Shown here: piece by piece, positions 45,733 to 56,629 of the stretch
How the letters are laid out: every line of letters begins with the position of its first letter
Position numbering within the stretch: position 1 is the stretch's first letter
Assembly: GCF_900110925.1 (NCBI RefSeq)
Contig: NZ_FOFP01000008.1
Coordinates: 142,211-206,210, forward strand
From: Pseudomonas cuatrocienegasensis
GTDB taxonomy: Bacteria > Pseudomonadota > Gammaproteobacteria > Pseudomonadales > Pseudomonadaceae
Length of the DNA stretch: 64,000 nt
Direction: 5' to 3'
The notes under the pieces: model-generated
Database searches by the model: none
What the model saw: only the letters and a program-made list of their open reading frames with translations
What the model was told of the DNA's origin: nothing
Made by a program: the position numbers and the translations under genes

Positions 45733-46119
45733 TTACTCAGCGTCTACAGCCGCGCCAGCGACCGGACGGTCAACCAGCTCAACATAAGCCATTGGAGCAT
45801 TGTCGCCAGTACGGAAACCGCACTTGAGGATACGCAGATAACCGCCCTGACGGGTGGCGTAACGCTTGCCCAGGTCGTTGAACAGCTTGCCGACGATGGC
45901 TTTCGAGCGCGTACGATCGAAGGCCAGACGACGATTGGCAACGCTGTCTTCTTTAGCCAGAGTAATCAGCGGCTCGGCAACGCGACGCAGCTCTTTGGCT
46001 TTCGGCAGAGTAGTTTTGATCAGCTCATGCTCGAACAGCGATACCGCCATGTTCTGAAACATGGCCTTGCGGTGTGCGCTGGTGCGGCTGAGGTGACGGC
46101 CACTTTTACGATGACGCAT
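45733..46119 (-). CDS. rplQ: 50S ribosomal protein L17
   Basis: 128 aa, [20 protein letters not shown] start, typical length. Last gene of the alpha operon (rpsM-rpsK-rpsD-rpoA-rplQ), 42 bases after rpoA and followed by a strong terminator. L17 lies near the peptide exit tunnel. Confidence 0.98.
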   Translation of the reverse strand: MRHRKSGRHLSRTSAHRKAMFQNMAVSLFEHELIKTTLPKAKELRRVAEPLITLAKEDSVANRRLAFDRTRSKAIVGKLFNDLGKRYATRQGGYLRILKCGFRTGDNAPMAYVELVDRPVAGAAVDAE

Positions 46120-46161
46120 GGTTCAATTCCTTACCAAACTCACGTTCGGTGATGATGACGA

Positions 46162-47163
46162 TCAGGCAGTCGCCTTATCGTCTTTCTTCAGACTTGCCGG
46201 CGGCCAGTTGTCGAGGCGCATACCGAGGGACAGACCGCGAGAAGCCAGAACATCCTTGATTTCGGTCAGGGATTTCTTGCCCAGGTTCGGCGTTTTGAGC
46301 AGCTCTACTTCGGTGCGCTGAATCAGATCGCCGATATAGTAGATGTTCTCTGCCTTGAGGCAGTTAGCCGAACGTACAGTCAGTTCCAGGTCATCAACCG
46401 GGCGGAGAAGGATCGGATCGATCTCGTCTTCCTGCTCGATAACCACAGGCTCACTGTCACCTTTGAGGTCGACGAACGCAGCCAACTGCTGTTGCAGAAT
46501 GGTTGCAGCGCGGCGAATAGCCTCTTCAGGATCCAGAGTACCGTTGGTCTCCAGGTCGATAACCAGTTTGTCCAAGTTGGTACGCTGCTCAACGCGAGCG
46601 TTTTCCACCACGTAGGACACACGACGCACCGGGCTGAAGGAAGCATCCAGCTGCAAGCGACCAATGCTGCGGCTTTCGTCTTCATCGCTCTGACGCGCAT
46701 CCGCTGGCTCATAGCCGCGACCACGAGCTACTGTGAGCTTCATGTTCAGCGCGCCATTGGAAGCCAGGTTGGCGATTACGTGGTCGCCATTGACGATTTC
46801 AACATCGTGATCCAGCTGAATATCGGCAGCGGTAACTACGCCCGAGCCCTTCTTCGCCAGAGTCAGTGTCACTTCGTCACGACCGTGCAGTTTGATGGCC
46901 AAGCCTTTCAGGTTGAGCAGGATTTCAATGACATCTTCCTGAACACCTTCAATGGCGCTGTACTCATGGAGTACACCGTCAATCTCGGCCTCGACTACTG
47001 CACAGCCAGGCATGGAGGACAACAGGATGCGACGCAGCGCGTTGCCCAGGGTATGGCCAAAGCCACGCTCGAGAGGCTCGAGAGTGATCTTGGCGCGGGT
47101 CGAACTGACCACCTGCACATCAATATGGCGGGGGGTCAGGAACTCATTTACCGAAATCTGCAT
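46162..47163 (-). CDS. rpoA: RNA polymerase alpha subunit
   Basis: 333 aa. N-terminal assembly domain ([20 protein letters not shown], ~residues 35-54), a linker near 235 and the C-terminal domain ([40 protein letters not shown]) that touches UP elements and activators. Between rpsD and rplQ as in all gamma-proteobacteria. Confidence 0.99.
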   Translation of the reverse strand: MQISVNEFLTPRHIDVQVVSSTRAKITLEPLERGFGHTLGNALRRILLSSMPGCAVVEAEIDGVLHEYSAIEGVQEDVIEILLNLKGLAIKLHGRDEVTLTLAKKGSGVVTAADIQLDHDVEIVNGDHVIANLASNGALNMKLTVARGRGYEPADARQSDEDESRSIGRLQLDASFSPVRRVSYVVENARVEQRTNLDKLVIDLETNGTLDPEEAIRRAATILQQQLAAFVDLKGDSEPVVIEQEDEIDPILLRPVDDLELTVRSANCLKAENIYYIGDLIQRTEVELLKTPNLGKKSLTEIKDVLASRGLSLGMRLDNWPPASLKKDDKATA

Positions 47164-47185
47164 GGATACACCTATTTTCTAGCCC

Positions 47186-47806
47186 TTACTTGGAGTAGAG
47201 CTCGACAATCAGGCTTTCGTTGATGTCAGCGGAGAGATCACCACGAGCCGGGACGTTTTTGAACACGCCAGACTTTTTCTCGGTGTCTACATCTACCCAT
47301 TCAACGCGGCCACGCTGGGCACACAGCTCAAGAGCTTGAACAATGCGCAGCTGATTCTTCGACTTCTCGCGAACAGCCACCACGTCACCGGCTTTCACCT
47401 GATAAGACGGGATGTTTACAGTCTGGCCGTTTACGCTGATCGACTTGTGCGAGACCAGCTGACGGGATTCGGCGCGAGTTGCACCAAAGCCCATACGGTA
47501 AACGACGTTATCCAGACGGCACTCCAGCAGTTGCAGGAGGTTTTCGCCGGTGGCGCCCTTCTGGCTAGCTGCTTGCTTGTAGTAACCGCTGAACTGACGC
47601 TCGAGTACGCCGTAGATACGACGAACTTTTTGCTTCTCACGCAGCTGGGTGCCGTAGTCGGACTGACGGCCACGGCGCTGACCGTGAATACCTGGGGCTG
47701 CTTCGATGTTGCACTTCGATTCCAGGGCGCGTACACCGCTTTTCAGGAAAAGATCTGTGCCTTCACGACGAGACAGTTTGCATTTGGGACCAATGTAACG
47801 AGCCAT
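47186..47806 (-). CDS. rpsD: 30S ribosomal protein S4
   Basis: 206 aa, [20 protein letters not shown] start, S4 RNA-binding domain ([20 protein letters not shown]). Primary 16S rRNA binder; in enterobacteria it also represses the alpha operon by binding the rpsM leader. Confidence 0.99.
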   Translation of the reverse strand: MARYIGPKCKLSRREGTDLFLKSGVRALESKCNIEAAPGIHGQRRGRQSDYGTQLREKQKVRRIYGVLERQFSGYYKQAASQKGATGENLLQLLECRLDNVVYRMGFGATRAESRQLVSHKSISVNGQTVNIPSYQVKAGDVVAVREKSKNQLRIVQALELCAQRGRVEWVDVDTEKKSGVFKNVPARGDLSADINESLIVELYSK

Positions 47807-47823
47807 TTCTCACTGTCTCCTGA

Positions 47824-48213
47824 TTACACGCGACGCTTCTTCGAAGGACGGCACCCGTTATGCGGGATGGGCGTCACATCGGTGATGCTGGCGATCTTAT
47901 AGCCGCAGCCGTTCAAAGCACGGACAGCGGACTCACGACCCGGACCGGGACCCTTGACGTTCACGTCGAGGTTCTTCAGGCCATATTCCAGCGCAGCTTG
48001 ACCAGCACGCTCAGCAGCCACCTGGGCAGCGAACGGGGTGCTCTTGCGCGAACCACGGAAGCCAGAGCCGCCGGAGGTGGCCCAGGACAGAGCGTTGCCC
48101 TGACGGTCAGTGATGGTCACGATAGTGTTATTGAAAGAAGCGTGGATGTGGGCGATGCCATCAACCACCGTCTTTTTGACTTTCTTACGAGTACGAGCAG
48201 CAGGTTTTGCCAT
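47824..48213 (-). CDS. rpsK: 30S ribosomal protein S11
   Basis: 129 aa with [20 protein letters not shown] and the C-terminal [10 protein letters not shown]. Platform protein of the small subunit. 17 bases before rpsD in the alpha operon. Confidence 0.99.
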   Translation of the reverse strand: MAKPAARTRKKVKKTVVDGIAHIHASFNNTIVTITDRQGNALSWATSGGSGFRGSRKSTPFAAQVAAERAGQAALEYGLKNLDVNVKGPGPGRESAVRALNGCGYKIASITDVTPIPHNGCRPSKKRRV

Positions 48214-48243
48214 GACTAAATTCCTGTCGATGCGCGAATGCGA

Positions 48244-48600
48244 TTACTTGCGGATCGGCTTACGCGGGCCCTTGCGGGTGCGTGCGTTGGTCTTGGTACG
48301 CTGACCGCGAACCGGCAGACCACGACGATGACGCAGACCGCGGTAGCAGCCCAGGTCCATCAAGCGCTTGATTTTCATATTCACTTCACGACGCAGGTCG
48401 CCTTCGGTATTCACCTTGGCTACTTCGCCACGCAGCTGCTCGATCTGCTCGTCAGAGAGATCTTTGATCTTTGCCGCCGGATTAACCCCGGTGGCTGCAC
48501 AGATTTTCTGTGCAGTGGTGCGACCGACACCGAAGATGTAGGTCAGCGAGATAACAGTGTGTTTGTTATCCGGAATGTTAACGCCTGCAATACGGGCCAT
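48244..48600 (-). CDS. rpsM: 30S ribosomal protein S13
   Basis: 118 aa, [20 protein letters not shown], ending [12 protein letters not shown]. Head protein contacting P-site tRNA. First gene of the alpha group, after a 132-base leader with a terminator-like hairpin. Confidence 0.99.
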   Translation of the reverse strand: MARIAGVNIPDNKHTVISLTYIFGVGRTTAQKICAATGVNPAAKIKDLSDEQIEQLRGEVAKVNTEGDLRREVNMKIKRLMDLGCYRGLRHRRGLPVRGQRTKTNARTRKGPRKPIRK

Positions 48601-48686
48601 TCAGTGTAACTCCAATTGACAGCTACCTACGCCCCGGAAGCCAAGAAATAGGGCGCGAGATATTATCGCTGTAGAAACAAATAATC

Positions 48687-48714
48687 AACCCGACAGCGCA
48701 CTAGCTGCCGGGTT
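48687..48714 (-). terminator. Hairpin between rpmJ and rpsM (attenuator or terminator)
   Basis: Minus strand AACCCGGCAGC-TAGTGC-GCTGTCGGGTT (one mismatch), followed by GATTATTTGTTTC. It may end part of the spc transcripts and separate spc from alpha expression, or belong to an S4-responsive leader. Confidence 0.55.
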
Positions 48715-48732
48715 TGTAACGATCAATCACAC

Positions 48733-48849
48733 TCAGCCTTGGCGCTGTTTGTGACGCGGTTCCGCGCTGCAAATCACGCGAACAACACCTTCGCGACGGA
48801 TAATCTTGCAGTTGCGGCACAGCTTTTTCACCGATGCACGAACTTTCAT
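48733..48849 (-). CDS. rpmJ: 50S ribosomal protein L36 (zinc-binding C+ form)
   Basis: 38 aa from ATG 48849 ([20 protein letters not shown]). Cys11, Cys14, Cys27 and His33 form the zinc site, so this is the zinc-dependent form. Pseudomonads often keep a zinc-free paralogue under Zur elsewhere. 26 bases after secY. Confidence 0.97.
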
Positions 48850-48875
48850 CACCAACTCCTCGAACCTTATGGACT

Positions 48876-50204
48876 TCAGCGCAGCATGCCGCTGCCGTAG
48901 CCCTTCAGGTTGGCTTTCTTCATCAGGGATTCGTACTGGTGCGAAACGAGGTGCGATTGTACTTGCGACATAAAGTCCATCACAACCACTACCACGATCA
49001 GCAACGAGGTCCCGCCAAGGTAGAACGGTACGTTGGCCGCCACCACCAGGAACTGGGGCAACAAGCATACGGCCGTCATGTACAGAGCACCGAACATGGT
49101 CAAGCGAGTCAACACGCCATCGATATAGCGCGCCGATTGCTCACCGGGACGGATACCCGGAATAAAGGCACCGGACTTCTTCAGGTTTTCCGCTACGTCT
49201 TTCGGGTTGAACATCAGCGCTGTATAGAAGAAGCAGAAGAAAATGATCCCTGCACTAAACAGCAAAATGTTCAACGGCTGACCAGGAGCGATAGCCTGCG
49301 AAATATCCTGCAGCCAGCCCATACCTTCGGACTGACCAAACCAGGCACCCAGCGAAGCCGGGAATAACAGAAGGCTGCTGGCGAAAATAGCCGGGATAAC
49401 CCCCGCCATATTCACCTTCAGCGGCAAGTGGCTGGTCTGCGCAGCGAAGACCTTGCGGCCCTGCTGACGCTTGGCGTAGTGCACCGCAATGCGACGCTGG
49501 CCACGCTCAATGAACACCACGAAACCGATGATCGCTACTGCCAGCAAACCGATGGCGATCAAGGCGAAGATGTTGATATCGCCCTGCCGAGCAGACTCGA
49601 AAGAATGCCCAATCGCCGACGGCAGACCGGCTACGATGCCCGCAAAAATCAGCATCGAAATACCGTTGCCAACACCACGCTCGGTGATCTGCTCGCCTAA
49701 CCACATCATGAACATCGCACCGGCCACAAACGTGGTCACTGCAACGAAGTGGAAGCCGAAATCAACCGAAAACGCTACGCCCTGACTGGCCAGACCAACG
49801 GACATACCGATGGCCTGGACAAACGCCAGGACGAGAGTGCCGTAGCGGGTGTACTGGCTGATCTTGCGACGACCAGCCTCACCTTCCTTCTTCAACTGCT
49901 CCAGCTGCGGGCTGACAGCGGTCATGAGCTGCATGATGATCGATGCCGAAATATACGGCATGATCCCCAGTGCAAAGATGCTCATGCGCTCCAGCGCACC
50001 ACCAGAAAACATGTTGAACAAGCTAAGAATGGTCCCCTCATTCTGTCGGAACAGGTCCGCCAGACGGTCCGGGTTGATGCCTGGAACTGGGATGTGCGCG
50101 CCGATTCGATAGACGATGATCGCCATGAACAGAAAGCGCAGACGAGCCCAGAGCTCGGATAACCCGCCGTTGCTGAGCGCTGAGAGAGCACCTTGCTTAG
50201 CCAT
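48876..50204 (-). CDS. secY: SecY protein translocase channel
   Basis: 442 aa, ten TM helices, with motifs [26 protein letters not shown] near the N-terminus and the plug/pore-ring region behind it. Core of the SecYEG translocon. The stop of rplO abuts its start. Its partner SecE would be encoded in the block that is absent from the tuf junction. Confidence 0.99.
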
Positions 50205-50639
50205 TTATTCCTCGAACTTACCGCCAGCTGCTTCGATAGCCGCACGCGCACCTTTGGTGACGGCGATACCTTTAAGGGTGACCGCTTGAGTAACCTCACC
50301 GGACAGCATGACTTTCACACGCTGTACGTTTTGGTTAATCAGGTTGGCATCCTTCAGCGACTGCAGAGTAACAATGCCGCCTTCGACCTTGTTCAGCTCG
50401 GAGGTACGCACTTCTGCGCGATCCATAGCTTTCAAAGAGACGAAGCCGAACTTGGGCAGACGACGGTGCAGAGGCTGCTGGCCGCCTTCAAAACCCGGAG
50501 CAATGGTGCCACCGGAGCGGGAGGTCTGACCTTTGTGGCCGCGGCCACCAGTCTTACCCAAACCGCTACCGATACCACGGCCCGGACGGTGCTTCTCGCG
50601 ACGGGAACCCGGCGCAGGACTCAAATCGTTCAGGTACAT
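50205..50639 (-). CDS. rplO: 50S ribosomal protein L15
   Basis: 144 aa, [20 protein letters not shown] with the Gly/Arg-rich N-terminus and conserved [18 protein letters not shown]. spc operon gene directly before secY. Confidence 0.99.
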   Translation of the reverse strand: MYLNDLSPAPGSRREKHRPGRGIGSGLGKTGGRGHKGQTSRSGGTIAPGFEGGQQPLHRRLPKFGFVSLKAMDRAEVRTSELNKVEGGIVTLQSLKDANLINQNVQRVKVMLSGEVTQAVTLKGIAVTKGARAAIEAAGGKFEE

Positions 50640-50642
50640 GAA

Positions 50643-50822
50643 TTAACCCTCGACTCGCAGCATGTAGTAAGCCTTGTTGATCATCCCGCGATTCTCGGGA
50701 GTATCCAGGACTTCTACGGTGTGACCGATACGACGCAGACCCAAACCCTTAACGCAGAGCTTATGGTTGGGGATGCGGCCGGTCATGCTTTTGATCAGCG
50801 TAACTTTTACGGTACTGGCCAT
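50643..50822 (-). CDS. rpmD: 50S ribosomal protein L30
   Basis: 59 aa from ATG 50822: [20 protein letters not shown] ... YYMLRVEG. The conserved [21 protein letters not shown] is the L30 signature. Small gene between rpsE (2-base gap) and rplO (3-base gap). Confidence 0.97.
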   Translation of the reverse strand: MASTVKVTLIKSMTGRIPNHKLCVKGLGLRRIGHTVEVLDTPENRGMINKAYYMLRVEG

Positions 50823-50824
50823 GA

Positions 50825-51325
50825 TTAGCGAATCTCCTCGACGCTCTTGCCGCGCTTGGCAGCGATCGAATCAGGCGATTGCATAGCTTTCAGACCCTTG
50901 AAGGTGGCATGAACCACGTTCACCGGGTTAGTCGAGCCGTAGCACTTGGCCAGAACGTTCTGCACGCCTGCAACTTCCAGGACAGCGCGCATGGCGCCAC
51001 CGGCGATGATGCCGGTACCTTCGGAGGCCGGCTGCATGTAAACCTTGGAGGCGCCATGGGCGGCCTTCATGGCGTACTGCAGCGTGGTGCCCTTCAGGTC
51101 AACCTGAATCATGTTGCGACGAGCAGCTTCCATAGCCTTCTGGATAGCAGCAGGCACTTCACGGGATTTGCCGCGGCCGAAACCGACGCGACCCTTACCA
51201 TCACCTACCACGGTCAACGCGGTGAAAGTGAAGATACGGCCACCCTTTACGGTCTTGGCTACGCGGTTAACCTGTACCAGCTTCTCGATATAGCCTTCGT
51301 CGCGCTTTTGGTCGTTATTTGCCAT
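50825..51325 (-). CDS. rpsE: 30S ribosomal protein S5
   Basis: 166 aa with the S5 double-stranded-RNA-binding fold ([40 protein letters not shown]). Needed for decoding accuracy. spc operon. Confidence 0.99.
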   Translation of the reverse strand: MANNDQKRDEGYIEKLVQVNRVAKTVKGGRIFTFTALTVVGDGKGRVGFGRGKSREVPAAIQKAMEAARRNMIQVDLKGTTLQYAMKAAHGASKVYMQPASEGTGIIAGGAMRAVLEVAGVQNVLAKCYGSTNPVNVVHATFKGLKAMQSPDSIAAKRGKSVEEIR

Positions 51326-51328
51326 AAC

Positions 51329-51679
51329 TTAGAACTCCAGCCCGCCTTCACGAGCAGCATCAGCCAGCGCCTTGACGCGGCCGTGGTACTTGAAGCCAGA
51401 ACGGTCGAATGCAACCTGAGTCACACCAGCGGCTTTCGCACGCTCGGCAACCAGTTGACCAACTTTCTTGGCCGCGTCGACGTTGCCAGTGGCGCCGTCA
51501 CGCAGTGCTTTGTCCAAGGTAGAGGCACTGGCCAGAACCTTGCTGCCGTCGGCCGAAATGACCTGGGCGTAGATGTGCTGCGACGAGCGATGGACGCACA
51601 GACGCACGGCTTCGAGCTCGTGCATTTTCAGGCGTGCCTTGCGAGCGCGACGCAGGCGAGTAACTTTCTTGTCGGTCAT
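51329..51679 (-). CDS. rplR: 50S ribosomal protein L18
   Basis: 116 aa, [20 protein letters not shown] and ending [21 protein letters not shown]. Binds 5S rRNA with L5. spc operon. Confidence 0.99.
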   Translation of the reverse strand: MTDKKVTRLRRARKARLKMHELEAVRLCVHRSSQHIYAQVISADGSKVLASASTLDKALRDGATGNVDAAKKVGQLVAERAKAAGVTQVAFDRSGFKYHGRVKALADAAREGGLEF

Positions 51680-51689
51680 TTGCTATGCC

Positions 51690-52223
51690 CTACTTCTTCT
51701 TGGCTTCTTTACGGCGGACGACTTCGTCAGCGTAACGAACACCTTTGCCCTTGTAAGGTTCAGGACGACGGAAGTCACGAATCTCCGCAGCGACCTGACC
51801 AACCAGTTGTTTGTCGACACCCTTGATCAGGATCTCGGTCTGGTTCGGGGTTTCAGCAACCACACCTTCCGGCAACTCATAGTCGATCGGATGGGAGAAG
51901 CCGAGAGCGAGGTTCAGCACCTGACCTTTGGCTTGCGCCTTGTAACCTACGCCGACCAGCTGCAGCTTGCGCTCGAAGCCAGTGCTGACGCCGATCACCA
52001 TGTTGTTGACCAGAGCACGGGTAGTGCCGGCCATGGCGCGAGTCTGCTGATCGCCATTGCGAGCAGCGAAACGCAGCTCACCAGCTTCCTGCAGGACTTC
52101 AACGGACGAGTGAACATTCAGTTCGAGAGCGCCCTTGGCACCCTTTACCGAGAGCTGCTGACCGGTGAGTTTGACCTCAACACCAGCTGGCAGCACAACG
52201 GGGTTCTTAGCAACGCGAGACAT
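51690..52223 (-). CDS. rplF: 50S ribosomal protein L6
   Basis: 177 aa, [20 protein letters not shown]; the C-terminal signature [20 protein letters not shown] is complete. Located at the factor-binding base of the L7/L12 stalk. spc operon. Confidence 0.99.
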   Translation of the reverse strand: MSRVAKNPVVLPAGVEVKLTGQQLSVKGAKGALELNVHSSVEVLQEAGELRFAARNGDQQTRAMAGTTRALVNNMVIGVSTGFERKLQLVGVGYKAQAKGQVLNLALGFSHPIDYELPEGVVAETPNQTEILIKGVDKQLVGQVAAEIRDFRRPEPYKGKGVRYADEVVRRKEAKKK

Positions 52224-52235
52224 GCTTATCCCCCC

Positions 52236-52628
52236 TTAGAACACTGTGCAAAGCACTTCGCCGCCGACACCGGCAGCGCGCGCAGCGCGGTCCGTCATCA
52301 CACCTTTGTTGGTGGAGACGATGGATACCCCGAGACCGCCACGAACTTTCGGCAGATCATCGACGGATTTGTATTGGCGAAGGCCTGGACGGCTCACGCG
52401 CTTCACTTCTTCGATGACTGGACGGCCTTCGAAGTATTTCAGCTCGATGGACAGCTGCGGCTTAACTTCGCCGCTGATCTGATAACCCGCAATATAACCT
52501 TCGTCTTTCAAAACTTTGGCTACAGCCACCTTCAACGTGGAAGACGGCATGCTTACGACGGACTTTTCAGCCATCTGGGCATTACGGATACGAGTTAGCA
52601 TGTCCGCTAACGGGTCCTGCATACTCAT
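52236..52628 (-). CDS. rpsH: 30S ribosomal protein S8
   Basis: 130 aa, [21 protein letters not shown]-terminal [20 protein letters not shown]. Primary 16S rRNA binder and, in E. coli, spc operon repressor. Preceded by an unusual 182-base gap with two strong hairpins that separates it from rpsN. Confidence 0.99.
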   Translation of the reverse strand: MSMQDPLADMLTRIRNAQMAEKSVVSMPSSTLKVAVAKVLKDEGYIAGYQISGEVKPQLSIELKYFEGRPVIEEVKRVSRPGLRQYKSVDDLPKVRGGLGVSIVSTNKGVMTDRAARAAGVGGEVLCTVF

Positions 52629-52744
52629 GGGCTAGACGCTCCTGATACAAAAAGAATTAGCCTTGCGGCTACAGTCGCTGAGAATTCTGGAAAAAACCAA
52701 ACCCAGGCTCAGGCGAGCCGAGCATTCTAGAGACTGATCAAAAA

Positions 52745-52773
52745 TGAATCAAGCCCCAAAGGGGCCTGATTCA
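52745..52773 (-). terminator. Terminator-like hairpin B in the rpsN-rpsH gap
   Basis: Minus strand TGAATCAGGCCCC-TTT-GGGGCTTGATTCA, 13-bp stem with one mismatch, followed by TTTTTG: the pattern of a Rho-independent terminator in the direction of the operon. A further smaller hairpin (GGCTC-GCCT-GAGCC, then a T-rich stretch) follows nearer rpsH. Confidence 0.75.
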
Positions 52774-52781
52774 CAGATAAG

Positions 52782-52808
52782 ACAAAGCCGGCACTAGGCC
52801 GGCTTTGT
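52782..52808. terminator. Terminator-like hairpin A next to the rpsN stop
   Basis: ACAAAGCCGGC-ACTAG-GCCGGCTTTGT, perfect 11-bp stem. The T-run (TTTTT) is on the plus strand side, so as a terminator it would act against plus-strand transcription, opposite to the operon. It begins 2 bases after the rpsN stop. Confidence 0.7.
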
Positions 52809-52810
52809 TT

Positions 52811-53116
52811 TTACCAGCTGGCTTTCACCAGACCTGGTACATCGCCACGCATGGCTGCTTCACGCAGCTTGATGCGCGACAGACCGAACTTACGGTATAC
52901 ACCGTGCGGACGGCCAGTGATGCGGCAGCGGTTACGCAGGCGCGCAGCACTTGCGTCACGTGGCTGCTTCTGCAGTGCCACCTGGGCTTCCCAACGCGCT
53001 TCCGGACTGGTGTTCGGATTGGCGATGGTAGCTTTCAGCTCAGCACGCTTCTTGGCGTACTTGGCTACCGTTTGCTGACGCTTCAGCTCGCGGTTTTTCA
53101 TGCTGGTTTTGGCCAT
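52811..53116 (-). CDS. rpsN: 30S ribosomal protein S14 (zinc-free long form)
   Basis: 101 aa from ATG 53116 ([20 protein letters not shown]). No CxxC zinc knuckles, so this is the C-minus long form. [20 protein letters not shown] is the conserved core. spc operon, 13 bases after rplE. Confidence 0.98.
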   Translation of the reverse strand: MAKTSMKNRELKRQQTVAKYAKKRAELKATIANPNTSPEARWEAQVALQKQPRDASAARLRNRCRITGRPHGVYRKFGLSRIKLREAAMRGDVPGLVKASW

Positions 53117-53129
53117 GATCCAACTCCAA

Positions 53130-53669
53130 TCAGTTGCGGAACGGGAATTTGAAAGCACGCAGCAGAGCGCGGCCTTCGTCATCCGTACGGGCGGTGGTGG
53201 TCAGGGTAATATCCAGACCGCGCAGCGCATCGATTTTGTCGTAATCGATTTCCGGGAAGATGATCTGCTCTTTCACGCCCATGCTGTAGTTACCACGACC
53301 ATCGAAGGACTTGGCATTCAGGCCGCGGAAGTCGCGGACCCGAGGCAGGGAGATCGACAGCAGACGGTCCAGGAACTCATACATGCGTTCGCGACGCAGT
53401 GTGACCTTGACGCCAATCGGCCAGCCCTCACGAACCTTGAAGCCTGCAATCGACTTACGGGCATGAGTCACAACGACTTTCTGACCGCAGATCTTTTCCA
53501 GGTCGGCAACAGCGTGCTCGATGATTTTCTTGTCACCGATTGCTTCGCCCAGGCCCATGTTCAGGGTGATCTTGGTGATGCGCGGAACTTCCATCACGTT
53601 AGCCAGCTTAAGTTCTTCCTTAAGCTTGGGAGCGATTTCTTTCCGGTAAATCTCTTTTAGTCGTGCCAT
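53130..53669 (-). CDS. rplE: 50S ribosomal protein L5
   Basis: 179 aa, [20 protein letters not shown], with [11 protein letters not shown] and [20 protein letters not shown]. Binds 5S rRNA in the central protuberance. spc operon. Confidence 0.99.
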   Translation of the reverse strand: MARLKEIYRKEIAPKLKEELKLANVMEVPRITKITLNMGLGEAIGDKKIIEHAVADLEKICGQKVVVTHARKSIAGFKVREGWPIGVKVTLRRERMYEFLDRLLSISLPRVRDFRGLNAKSFDGRGNYSMGVKEQIIFPEIDYDKIDALRGLDITLTTTARTDDEGRALLRAFKFPFRN

Positions 53670-53689
53670 GGTCTTCTACCTAGCAGTGT

Positions 53690-54004
53690 TCAAGCATCAA
53701 CCGCTTTTTGGGTCGACTTGAAGACACGAATTTTCTTACCTTCTTCTACTTTGAAACCAACGCGATCAGCCTTGTTGGTTTCGCCATTGAAGATGGCCAC
53801 GTTAGAAGCGTGCAGTGGCGCTTCTTTCTCGACGATACCGCCCTGAACGCCCGACATCGGGTTCGGCTTGGTATGGCGCTTCACCAGGTTGATCCCACCA
53901 ACGACCAGACGGTCGTCAGCGAGAACCTTGAGCACCTTGCCACGCTTACCTTTGTCTTTACCGGCGATCACGATGATCTCGTCGTCACGACGAATCTTTT
54001 GCAT
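53690..54004 (-). CDS. rplX: 50S ribosomal protein L24
   Basis: 104 aa, KOW motif at the start ([20 protein letters not shown]). Assembly initiator of the large subunit. spc operon, 11 bases after rplN. Confidence 0.99.
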   Translation of the reverse strand: MQKIRRDDEIIVIAGKDKGKRGKVLKVLADDRLVVGGINLVKRHTKPNPMSGVQGGIVEKEAPLHASNVAIFNGETNKADRVGFKVEEGKKIRVFKSTQKAVDA

Positions 54005-54015
54005 GTCGGATCTCC

Positions 54016-54384
54016 TTAGAGCACTTCAGGGGCGAGCGAGACGATCTTCATGAACTTCTCAGTACGAAGCTCACGAGTCACTGGCCCAAAAATACGAGTG
54101 CCGATTGGCTCTTGCTTGTTGTTCAGCAGAACAGCAGCGTTGCCATCAAAGCGAATGATCGAGCCATCAGGGCGACGAACGCCGTGACGCGTGCGGACTA
54201 CAACAGCAGTCATCACTTGGCCTTTCTTCACTTTACCGCGTGGAATTGCTTCCTTGACGGTGACTTTGATGATGTCGCCGATGCCAGCATAACGGCGGTG
54301 CGAACCGCCCAGCACCTTGATACACATAACGCGACGAGCACCGCTGTTGTCAGCGACGTCGAGCATGGATTGAGTCTGAATCAT
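54016..54384 (-). CDS. rplN: 50S ribosomal protein L14
   Basis: 122 aa, [20 protein letters not shown], ending [11 protein letters not shown]. First gene of the spc group; 23 bases after rpsQ, with no terminator between S10 and spc groups. Confidence 0.99.
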   Translation of the reverse strand: MIQTQSMLDVADNSGARRVMCIKVLGGSHRRYAGIGDIIKVTVKEAIPRGKVKKGQVMTAVVVRTRHGVRRPDGSIIRFDGNAAVLLNNKQEPIGTRIFGPVTRELRTEKFMKIVSLAPEVL

Positions 54385-54407
54385 ATAATTTCTCCGACCC
54401 TAAGCCC

Positions 54408-54674
54408 TTAGACGTCCACTGCGCGTTCGATGATCTCAACCAGCGCCCAAGATTTGGTCTTGGCGACGGGACGAGTTTCGCGAATGGAAACTTTGTCGCC
54501 GATCTTGCTCTGATTGGTTTCGTCGTGCGCGTGCAGCTTGGTCGAACGCTTGACATATTTGCCGTAGATCGGGTGCTTGACGCGACGCTCGATCAGTACG
54601 GTGATGGTCTTGTCCATCTTGTCGCTGACGACACGGCCGGTCAGCGTACGGACTGTTTTTTCGGCTTCAGCCAT
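54408..54674 (-). CDS. rpsQ: 30S ribosomal protein S17
   Basis: 88 aa from ATG 54674 ([20 protein letters not shown]); conserved [20 protein letters not shown]. Last gene of the S10 group. Confidence 0.98.
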   Translation of the reverse strand: MAEAEKTVRTLTGRVVSDKMDKTITVLIERRVKHPIYGKYVKRSTKLHAHDETNQSKIGDKVSIRETRPVAKTKSWALVEIIERAVDV

Positions 54675-54676
54675 GA

Positions 54677-54868
54677 TCACTTACCTGCCTGCTGGTTGAG
54701 CACAGTTTTCACACGAGCGATGTCGCGCTTAACTTGCGAGAGCAGGTGAGACTGCCCCAACTGGCCAGTTGCTTTCTGCATACGCAGATTGAACTGGTCG
54801 CGCAGCAGGCCGAGCAGTTGCTCGTTCAGCTGCTGTGCTGATTTTTCACGAAGTTCATTCGCCTTCAT
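54677..54868 (-). CDS. rpmC: 50S ribosomal protein L29
   Basis: 63 aa from ATG 54868 ([20 protein letters not shown]); a second ATG one codon earlier is possible. Two-helix protein at the exit tunnel, docking site for trigger factor and SRP in concert with L23. Its start overlaps the rplP stop. Confidence 0.98.
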
Positions 54869-55281
54869 CACATCACCGTCCGCTTAACAAAAGTGGTGGC
54901 GAGCGGCAGCTTTGCAGCAGCCAGGGCAAAAGCCTCACGCGCCAACTCTTCGGAAACGCCTTCGATCTCGTACAGGACTTTGCCTGGCTGGATCTGGGCT
55001 ACCCAATATTCAACGCCACCCTTACCTTTACCCATCCGCACTTCGAGAGGCTTCTTGGTAACCGGCTTGTCCGGGAAAACGCGAATCCAGATTTTCCCGC
55101 CACGTTTAACGTGACGAGTCAGAGCACGACGAGCGGACTCGATCTGGCGGGCGGTGAGACGACCGCGGGCGACAGACTTCAGCGCGAATTCGCCGAAGCT
55201 GACCTTGCTACCGCGCTGAGCCAAGCCACGGTTGTGGCCGGTCATCTGCTTGCGGAACTTCGTACGCTTTGGTTGCAACAT
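54868..55281 (-). CDS. rplP: 50S ribosomal protein L16
   Basis: 137 aa, [40 protein letters not shown] conserved, including the Arg hydroxylated by RoxA in some bacteria. Stabilises A-site tRNA. S10 operon. Confidence 0.99.
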
Positions 55282-55293
55282 TTGGCGTACCCC

Positions 55294-55980
55294 TTACTTA
55301 GCAGCTTTTTTACGAGGCGCAGGTGCTTGCGGTTTCAGTTCTTCTTTGAGGCCACCGATGACCTCACCTTTGAAGATCCAAACCTTGACACCGATCACAC
55401 CATAAGTGGTGTGCGCTTCGTACGTGGCATAGTCGATATCGGCACGCAGGGTGTGCAACGGCACACGACCTTCGCGATACCATTCGGTACGTGCAATTTC
55501 AGCACCGCCGAGACGACCGCTCACTTGGATTTTGATGCCCTTGGCACCAATACGCATGGCGTTCTGTACAGCGCGCTTCATAGCGCGACGGAACATCACA
55601 CGACGCTCCAGCTGCTGAGCTACGCTCTGCGCAACCAGCATACCGTCGAGTTCCGGCTTGCGGATCTCTTCGATATTGATGTGCACAGGCACACCCATTT
55701 GCTTGGTCAGGTCCTGACGCAGTTTCTCAACATCTTCACCTTTCTTACCGATAACGATACCGGGACGAGCGGTGTGGATGGTGATGCGTGCGGTTTGAGC
55801 CGGGCGAGCAATGTCGATACGGCTTACGGACGCGCTTTTTAATTTGTCTTGGAGATACTCGCGCACCTTCAGATCAGCGAACAAATAGTCCGCATAAGTC
55901 CGACCGCTGGCGTACCAGACGGAGGTGTGCTCCTTGACGATTCCCAGGCGAATGCCAATGGGATGTACTTTCTGACCCAT
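55294..55980 (-). CDS. rpsC: 30S ribosomal protein S3
   Basis: 228 aa from ATG 55980 ([20 protein letters not shown]). KH domain with [21 protein letters not shown]-terminal AQPx-like Pro/Ala/Lys tail. mRNA entry-site helicase with S4. S10 operon. Confidence 0.99.
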   Translation of the reverse strand: MGQKVHPIGIRLGIVKEHTSVWYASGRTYADYLFADLKVREYLQDKLKSASVSRIDIARPAQTARITIHTARPGIVIGKKGEDVEKLRQDLTKQMGVPVHINIEEIRKPELDGMLVAQSVAQQLERRVMFRRAMKRAVQNAMRIGAKGIKIQVSGRLGGAEIARTEWYREGRVPLHTLRADIDYATYEAHTTYGVIGVKVWIFKGEVIGGLKEELKPQAPAPRKKAAK

Positions 55981-55993
55981 CTGATCGACTCCG

Positions 55994-56326
55994 TTACTTG
56001 TCCGCAACCTTGACAGTGATATGGCAAGACCGCTTGACGATGCGATCAGCGCGGCCTTTGGCACGCGGCATGATTCGCTTCAGCGAACGCCCTTCGTTGA
56101 CGAATACGGTGCTGACCTTCAGGTCATCAACGTCTGCGCCTTCGTTGTGCTCGGCGTTGGCCACAGCCGACTCCAGCACTTTTTTCATGATTTCGGCGGC
56201 TTTCTTACTGCTGAAAGCCAGCAGGTTGAGCGCTTCGCCCACCTTCTTCCCGCGAATCTGGTCGGCGACCAAGCGGGCTTTCTGGGCGGAGATGCGAGCG
56301 CCCGACAACTTAGCGGCTACTTCCAT
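55994..56326 (-). CDS. rplV: 50S ribosomal protein L22
   Basis: 110 aa, [20 protein letters not shown]; the extended hairpin loop [20 protein letters not shown] lines the exit tunnel and is the site of macrolide-resistance changes in other bacteria. S10 operon. Confidence 0.99.
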
Positions 56327-56337
56327 TTCCTTACCCC

Positions 56338-56613
56338 TTAACGCTTGGCTTTCTTGTCAGCCACGTGCCCGCGATAGGTACGTGTGCCGGCAAATTCGCC
56401 CAGTTTGTGGCCGACCATGTCTTCGTTCACGAGGACCGGGACATGTTGGCGACCGTTGTGTACAGCGATGGTCAGACCGACCATCTGTGGCAGGATCATG
56501 GAACGGCGCGACCAGGTTTTCACCGGTTTGCGATCGTTCTTTTCCGCCGCCACTTCGATCTTCTTCAGTAGGTGAAGATCAATAAAAGGACCTTTTTTCA
56601 GAGAACGTGGCAC
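56338..56613 (-). CDS. rpsS: 30S ribosomal protein S19
   Basis: 91 aa, [20 protein letters not shown]; conserved [20 protein letters not shown]. Head protein near A-site finger. S10 operon. Confidence 0.99.
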
Positions 56614-56629
56614 TGTCGTATCCCTCTAT

